Part shown: positions 15,879 to 19,629 of the stretch, piece after piece
How the letters are laid out: the number at the start of each line of letters is the position of its first letter
How positions within the stretch are numbered: position 1 is the first letter of the stretch
Source: a bacterium
GTDB lineage: Bacteria; B130-G9
Direction: 5' to 3'
DNA length: 19,629 nt
NCBI GenBank assembly: GCA_021160245.1
Contig: JAGHCW010000084.1
Span: 1 to 19,629, forward strand
Notes under the pieces: model-generated
The model's input: the letters and a program-made list of their open reading frames with translations, nothing else
Told to the model about the DNA's origin: nothing
Database searches by the model: none
Position numbers and translations under genes: made by a program

Positions 15879-17431
15879 CGCCGCGCCCACATCCTCTTGA
15901 ACTTCTGCGCTGCAACTCGGAGGAATGTTAATAGCCCCTCGTGCATGAGTATCTCTGATGCCGCCGTCAGACCAAACCGAAAGTTACTTGGTGGCCGGAG
16001 GCGGACCAAGCCAGCAGCATCGCCGGCCTCCTCAATCGCATCCTCAATCACCGACTCCAACCCGTCAACATTCGAATCCCAAGAGAATTTCGCTGCGTTT
16101 CTGAGCGCCGCCTCGCCCATCATCACAATAAGAGATCGATCATTGACGAGGCGCCGGATTTCCCTCTCAAACTCGGCCTCATTGCTCGCCAATATGCCTG
16201 AGCCGGTGCCATCGATAAGTTCTGGATGAGCCCCGCGCCGCATCACAACGCACGGCGTCCCCTGAAACTGCGACTCAAAAAGGGGCAGGTCGAATCCCTC
16301 CCACAAAGACATTGAGACGAAGAGGTCGGCGGCCGCGAGAGCTCTCGCAACATCCGTTTCAGACGCGTTGAGCATGGACAGAACGTTCATCTTCTGAAGC
16401 TGCTCCTTCGTTACGGTGTCCGACCGCCCGACGAGCAGCAGTTTGACCTCGGGCATGTCAGCATGGACCCGCCTATAAACATCGATCAACCTATCCACGC
16501 ACTTGTACGGCTGACGTTCGCCGTCGAAATCGATGCGCCCGATGTAGGTCATGAGGAAATCGGTATCCCGAACGCCGAGCCGCTCTCTCAGCGACTTCGC
16601 GGCCTCTCGCTCAATCTTTGGGTAGTGGTCGCAACCGTTATGGACAACCGACGTCCTCTCCGATACTTCCCCGGGCAACTCGGCGGCAATAAACTCTGAT
16701 ATCACGACTATGCGGTCGCATCCGCGAATTGCCTTGAAAACTCGCTCACGCTTGAGCAGCTTCGCCATCCGAACCGCAAGCGATACTTTCTTCGGGAAGA
16801 ACTCCGGGGAGGGCGTGCCGTGTTCAATGAATATGACGGGGCCTTGAAGGCTCTCTCGCCAATAGTAAAATGGGAGCGATTCGACCAGCCAGACGTCGCG
16901 GTCATGCTCCCGAAGCTGTCTCACTGCGCGCTCGAAGAATTGCTGCGAAAATACATCCGCCAGCCTATCGCCATCGCCAAGCTGGACGAGGCGATAATCA
17001 ACTGAGGCGTAAATTGGATCAACCGATCCCGTGAAAACGGCGACGTCGTAGCCTCTTGCCTTGAGCCGCTTGGCCGTCTCATGCACGACGAGATCGACGC
17101 CAAATCCCATCTTCATCCGCTCGGTGAGAATCCCGACACGCGGCTTTGCTTTTTCTTGCTCTGAAGCCTCATCAGCAGGGGCTTCCTCCGTCTCTTTCAC
17201 GAGTCGCGTCTTCTTAATCGTCGATACTATCTCGCGCGCAGCCCGCGAGCTGATTTCAAACTTGAGGCAGAGCTTGCGCTCGAGGTCCTGCCTATTTATG
17301 TTTCTGAGCGCGAACAGAAACGAAGCATCGAGGAAGAATGAGTCGCCATCAGACCTCTGGACTATCCGGTGTGGCTTGCCCGATAGAGTCTCAATCTGGT
17401 CTGTAATGATGCAATCGAGCTCGTTCCGCAT
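15875..17431 (-). CDS. GT4-family (GT-B fold) glycosyltransferase with N-terminal PqqD-like domain
   Basis: A 518-residue protein. Residues 98-470 are a retaining GT-B glycosyltransferase: RVGILTERMKMGFGVDLVVH at the start of the Rossmann domain, VVHNGCDHY near 262, YIGRIDFDGERQPYK near 296, and the nucleotide-sugar motif E378-x7-E386 (EGFDLPLFE). Residues 15-80 are extra: RIVQRSDGDSFFLDASFLF, then LERKLCLKFEISSRAAREIV, whose spacing resembles PqqD-like winged-helix domains, followed by an acidic linker (80-96). A basic tail of about 40 residues ends the protein. It starts 6 bases after the GT2 stop and overlaps the following GT-C gene. The GT4 call is firm; the PqqD-like call is tentative. 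Confidence 0.9.
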   Translation of the reverse strand: MRNELDCIITDQIETLSGKPHRIVQRSDGDSFFLDASFLFALRNINRQDLERKLCLKFEISSRAAREIVSTIKKTRLVKETEEAPADEASEQEKAKPRVGILTERMKMGFGVDLVVHETAKRLKARGYDVAVFTGSVDPIYASVDYRLVQLGDGDRLADVFSQQFFERAVRQLREHDRDVWLVESLPFYYWRESLQGPVIFIEHGTPSPEFFPKKVSLAVRMAKLLKRERVFKAIRGCDRIVVISEFIAAELPGEVSERTSVVHNGCDHYPKIEREAAKSLRERLGVRDTDFLMTYIGRIDFDGERQPYKCVDRLIDVYRRVHADMPEVKLLLVGRSDTVTKEQLQKMNVLSMLNASETDVARALAAADLFVSMSLWEGFDLPLFESQFQGTPCVVMRRGAHPELIDGTGSGILASNEAEFEREIRRLVNDRSLIVMMGEAALRNAAKFSWDSNVDGLESVIEDAIEEAGDAAGLVRLRPPSNFRFGLTAASEILMHEGLLTFLRVAAQKFKRMWARR

Positions 17432-17437
17432 AGACTG

Positions 17438-19264
17438 TCAGTCCCTCTGTCGCGACGGGCGCAGGGCACGAGCGATTCTCTTGACGAGCATATAGAGGCG
17501 ATAGGCTCTTGTGCTTTCGATCATATCCAGCCTTGCTGCGAGATGTTCCTCGCTATGCCGAAGGTCATTGTTCTCCGCGCGCAGGGTAGCTATCTCCCCT
17601 TGCAGAGCAAGAGCCTCCTCCCTTTGGCTATCCAGCTCCTGCTTGAACACCAGAATCTGCTTCTGGTGGGCCAGAACCTCTATCCGGCGCGACTCGGCAA
17701 GGGACTCGAGTTCCCTGACCAGATGGTCCCTATCATCAATCCCCGCTTCAGCCCGCTTGATGATCTCATCACGGTCTGCTATCGAGGCCATTGCATCCGC
17801 TATGACAGTCTCTTTCGCAACAATGGCGCGATCGCGACGGGCGATTTCCGCATCCTTTTCTAAACCGGCAGCAAGGCCCACATCAACCTCATCCTGCTTA
17901 CGGGCAAGCGCCTCAAAGAGGCTCTTCACCTCCTGCGACCTGTCGTGAAGCGCTGCCTCAAGGCCCAGAGTGTGCTTATGCGCCGCTAACTTCGCGACCT
18001 TGAGCCTATCGATCTCCTCGCAGAGGCGAGCCTGAAGAGACCGCATCTGTACTAAAAGCTGAGGCCCCGGCCGCTCATCTCCGAGCACGCCATGGAGACC
18101 CAGGCCCTTGCTCAGCGATGCCTCGACCTCGATATAAAACCTGTTGAAAAATGACGGGAAGAAGAAGCCTTTGAAACGATTGAATAAATCATCATCGCCT
18201 CGTCGCCTTAATCGCTGAAACTCCGCCCTCTTGGCGAGTATCTCATCGAGATAGGAGGCGACGTAAATGACAGCCAGCGGCCCGGAAAGGGCGCTCGCCG
18301 GCACAAGAACCTTATCACTCAAACTGTTGAGCATCTCAAGCACCTTCGAAACGCCTCCCGCGACAGCATCCCGCACATCGGCCTCAGATAGCGCCTCATC
18401 GGCGAGTCGAGGGACAATCCTCGCGGCGTTCATAAACAACGAGGCAGGGAGAATCCTCGAGAGATTCTTCTCCTCAAAATTCTTCAGCACAAAGAGAAGA
18501 GCATTCCGCTCGGCGAGGAACGCCATCGAGGCGCTGGACAGGAACCGTCCCGAGGTCCCGTGATGCGCGTGATAGGCAAGCGCGTCCCTTGTGATGAGGA
18601 CCCGATGGCCGAGAGCCCAGAGTCTGAAGCCAAAGTCCACGTCCTCGAAGTAAGCAAAGAACGAATCGTCGAAGCCACCGATCTGAAGGAAGACCTCCCG
18701 ATCGGCCAGCATAGCGCCTCCACAGGCGAAGAATGTCTCCTCAATTGGGGCTCGTTCGGTCAATTCCGGGGCATCCACCGGGCTCCCAAAGCCCGCCTGC
18801 TGTCCAAAACCATAGAAGTTGATCGTTCCGCCGTCGAAATCGATGGTCTTGCCGTCCTTACTGAGCATCCTACATGCAACACAGGCCACGTCGTCCGACG
18901 AGTCAAGAGCGGAGGTCATCCGTTGCAACCAACCCGGAGCGAGGATAACGTCCGTGTTGATGAAGGCCACGTTCGCGGTCGAGGCCGCCTTGGCGCCTTG
19001 ATTGGCTGCGCGGGTGAATCCGAGATTCTCCTCGTTGCGCATCATGCGAACGTCCGCAAAATCACGTCGGATCAAGTCCGCGGAATCATCAGACGAGGCA
19101 TTATCAACGACGATAATCTCTGCGCCGTGCCCTTGTGCCCTCAACGAGGCGAGGCAGTCCGCGATGAACTCCGCGCCGTTGTAGTTCACGACGACAAATG
19201 TAGTGCTTCCGCTCACGAATGGTCTCACGGGTGAATTAAAATCAAAGCAGATGTCTCCGTCCAT
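17438..19264 (-). CDS. GT2-family glycosyltransferase with long C-terminal coiled coil
   Basis: A 608-residue protein from ATG 19264; TTG 19273 would add three residues. Numbered from the TTG, residues 24-270 are a GT-A, WbbL-like glycosyltransferase domain: FVVVNYNGAEF, VVDNASSD, the metal/nucleotide motif INTDV (NTD 106-108), FACGGAMLADREVF, and the EDVD acceptor-side motif (210-213) in FAYFEDVDFGFRLW. A helical region follows (270-395), then a heptad-rich coiled coil (about 405-585), ending in ARLDMIESTRAYRLYMLVK, a tail type seen in other polysaccharide enzymes. No membrane helix is obvious. It is the first gene of the glycosyltransferase operon. No convincing ribosome-binding site is visible at either start. 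Sugar specificity cannot be told. Confidence 0.92.
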   Translation of the reverse strand: MDGDICFDFNSPVRPFVSGSTTFVVVNYNGAEFIADCLASLRAQGHGAEIIVVDNASSDDSADLIRRDFADVRMMRNEENLGFTRAANQGAKAASTANVAFINTDVILAPGWLQRMTSALDSSDDVACVACRMLSKDGKTIDFDGGTINFYGFGQQAGFGSPVDAPELTERAPIEETFFACGGAMLADREVFLQIGGFDDSFFAYFEDVDFGFRLWALGHRVLITRDALAYHAHHGTSGRFLSSASMAFLAERNALLFVLKNFEEKNLSRILPASLFMNAARIVPRLADEALSEADVRDAVAGGVSKVLEMLNSLSDKVLVPASALSGPLAVIYVASYLDEILAKRAEFQRLRRRGDDDLFNRFKGFFFPSFFNRFYIEVEASLSKGLGLHGVLGDERPGPQLLVQMRSLQARLCEEIDRLKVAKLAAHKHTLGLEAALHDRSQEVKSLFEALARKQDEVDVGLAAGLEKDAEIARRDRAIVAKETVIADAMASIADRDEIIKRAEAGIDDRDHLVRELESLAESRRIEVLAHQKQILVFKQELDSQREEALALQGEIATLRAENNDLRHSEEHLAARLDMIESTRAYRLYMLVKRIARALRPSRQRD

Positions 19265-19355
19265 CCGAATCAAATGACGCGGGACATCCCAAATTCTTCC
19301 GACAGGCTACAACAATGGAGCGATCGGCCGCAAGCACAAAGTCCTGACCGAAGGG

Positions 19356-19400
19356 TTCAGATCAATATGAAGTATGGTATATTAAAAAGGAGACCGTCTC
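19356..19400 (+). promoter_or_regulatory. Candidate promoter and operator-like palindrome for the right-edge gene
   Basis: TTCAGA (19356-19361) and TATATT (19378-19383) are separated by 16 bases, a fair sigma-70-type promoter. The perfect palindrome GAGAC-c-GTCTC (19390-19400) lies at the expected transcription start, a position where a bound protein could block initiation. The 199-bp gap 19265-19463 between the two divergent genes contains nothing else I can support; no clear promoter for the leftward GT2 gene was found. Confidence 0.35.
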
Positions 19401-19463
19401 AGGTCACTGCATGATGAATCGGAATGGCATTGGCAATTGCCGCCGGCATAAAAGGGGCGCGCC

Positions 19464-19629
19464 TTGGGCAAAGAGCATTGTAAGAGGCCGAATCTGCACC
19501 CGATCTGCTGTCTCACATTGAGTCTCCTGCTATTTGCGGGACTTCTGCTAGTACCCGCGCAGGCTGCCCAATGGGAGACGTTCAACAACCTCAATGCGGT
19601 CAATTGCCTCGCTTCGGACGATGAGTATA
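19464..19629 (+). CDS. Secreted protein with N-terminal signal peptide (5' part, cut by window edge)
   Basis: The only plus-strand gene. A TTG start at 19464 follows AAGGGG (19452-19457) by 6 bases, and an in-frame TAA at 19449-19451 rules out longer starts. The first 55 residues show a basic n-region (KEHCKRPNLH), a Leu-rich core (LSLLLFAGLLLVP) and a cleavage site after AQA (residues 32-34). The mature protein begins AQWETFNNLNAVNCLASDDEY. The pattern of Trp, short turn, NLNAVNCLA then DDEY resembles the first blade of secreted beta-propeller proteins (WTTY...NGL..N.V..LA.D), but this is only a hint from about 20 residues. It is divergent from the GT2 gene, so the two may share regulation. 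Confidence 0.75.
   Translation, partial: MGKEHCKRPNLHPICCLTLSLLLFAGLLLVPAQAAQWETFNNLNAVNCLASDDEY

Noticed and set aside
18560-19234. 224-codon plus-strand ORF
   Set aside because: Lies opposite the conserved catalytic domain of the GT2 gene; shadow frame.
19382-19603. 73-codon minus-strand ORF at the right edge
   Set aside because: Opposite the signal-peptide gene and its promoter; no ribosome-binding site or family resemblance.
1-19629. CRISPR arrays, tRNA or rRNA genes
   Set aside because: No regularly spaced repeats, no cloverleaf-like segments and no rRNA motifs were seen on either strand.

Overview
The window looks like chromosomal DNA from an uncultured, diderm (Gram-negative-type) bacterium. 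Evidence for an outer membrane is a TolC-type channel with its periplasmic adaptors and RND pumps, plus lipoprotein-type signal sequences. Genes are packed tightly, often with 4-base ATGA or GTGA overlaps, and some starts are TTG or GTG. I cannot name the phylum from this sequence alone. Nearly everything is on the minus strand, so it reads from high to low coordinates; the only plus-strand gene is a partial one at the right edge.

Right part (about 12,080-19,264): a four-gene glycosylation operon. In transcription order it holds a family-2 glycosyltransferase (GT2) with a long C-terminal coiled coil, a GT4-type glycosyltransferase with an extra N-terminal PqqD-like domain, and two paralogous polytopic GT-C-type proteins. 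Both GT-C proteins carry a beta-rich, carbohydrate-binding-module-like insert in their first extracytoplasmic loop. Cytosolic GT2 and GT4 enzymes probably build or extend a glycan. The GT-C pair probably transfers sugars from lipid carriers on the outer face of the inner membrane. Facing away from this operon, a secreted protein with a TTG start begins at 19,464 and runs off the edge.

Left part (1 to about 11,860): an export island. A TetR repressor heads an operon (TetR, TolC, adaptor 1, RND pump 1), with a promoter and several nested operator-like repeats just upstream. Further downstream lie adaptor 2 and RND pump 2, the latter cut by the left edge. Between pump 1 and adaptor 2 sits a complete DevBCA/MacAB-like ABC exporter module (HlyD-type adaptor, FtsX-like permease, ATPase).

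The ABC module is flanked by two versions of the same 257-bp adaptor 5' region: the intact adaptor 2 on the left and a truncated remnant on the right. The remnant's chimeric reading frame ends in a GTGA overlap with the ABC adaptor's start. This looks like replacement or insertion into a tandem adaptor/pump array, not a simple insertion with target duplication.

The observations most worth following up are: (1) RND pump 1 lacks all three canonical proton-relay residues; (2) the GT-C pair carries a CBM-like insert; (3) a PqqD-like domain is fused to a GT4 enzyme; (4) the mosaic adaptor remnant and chimeric coupling ORF at the ABC junction.
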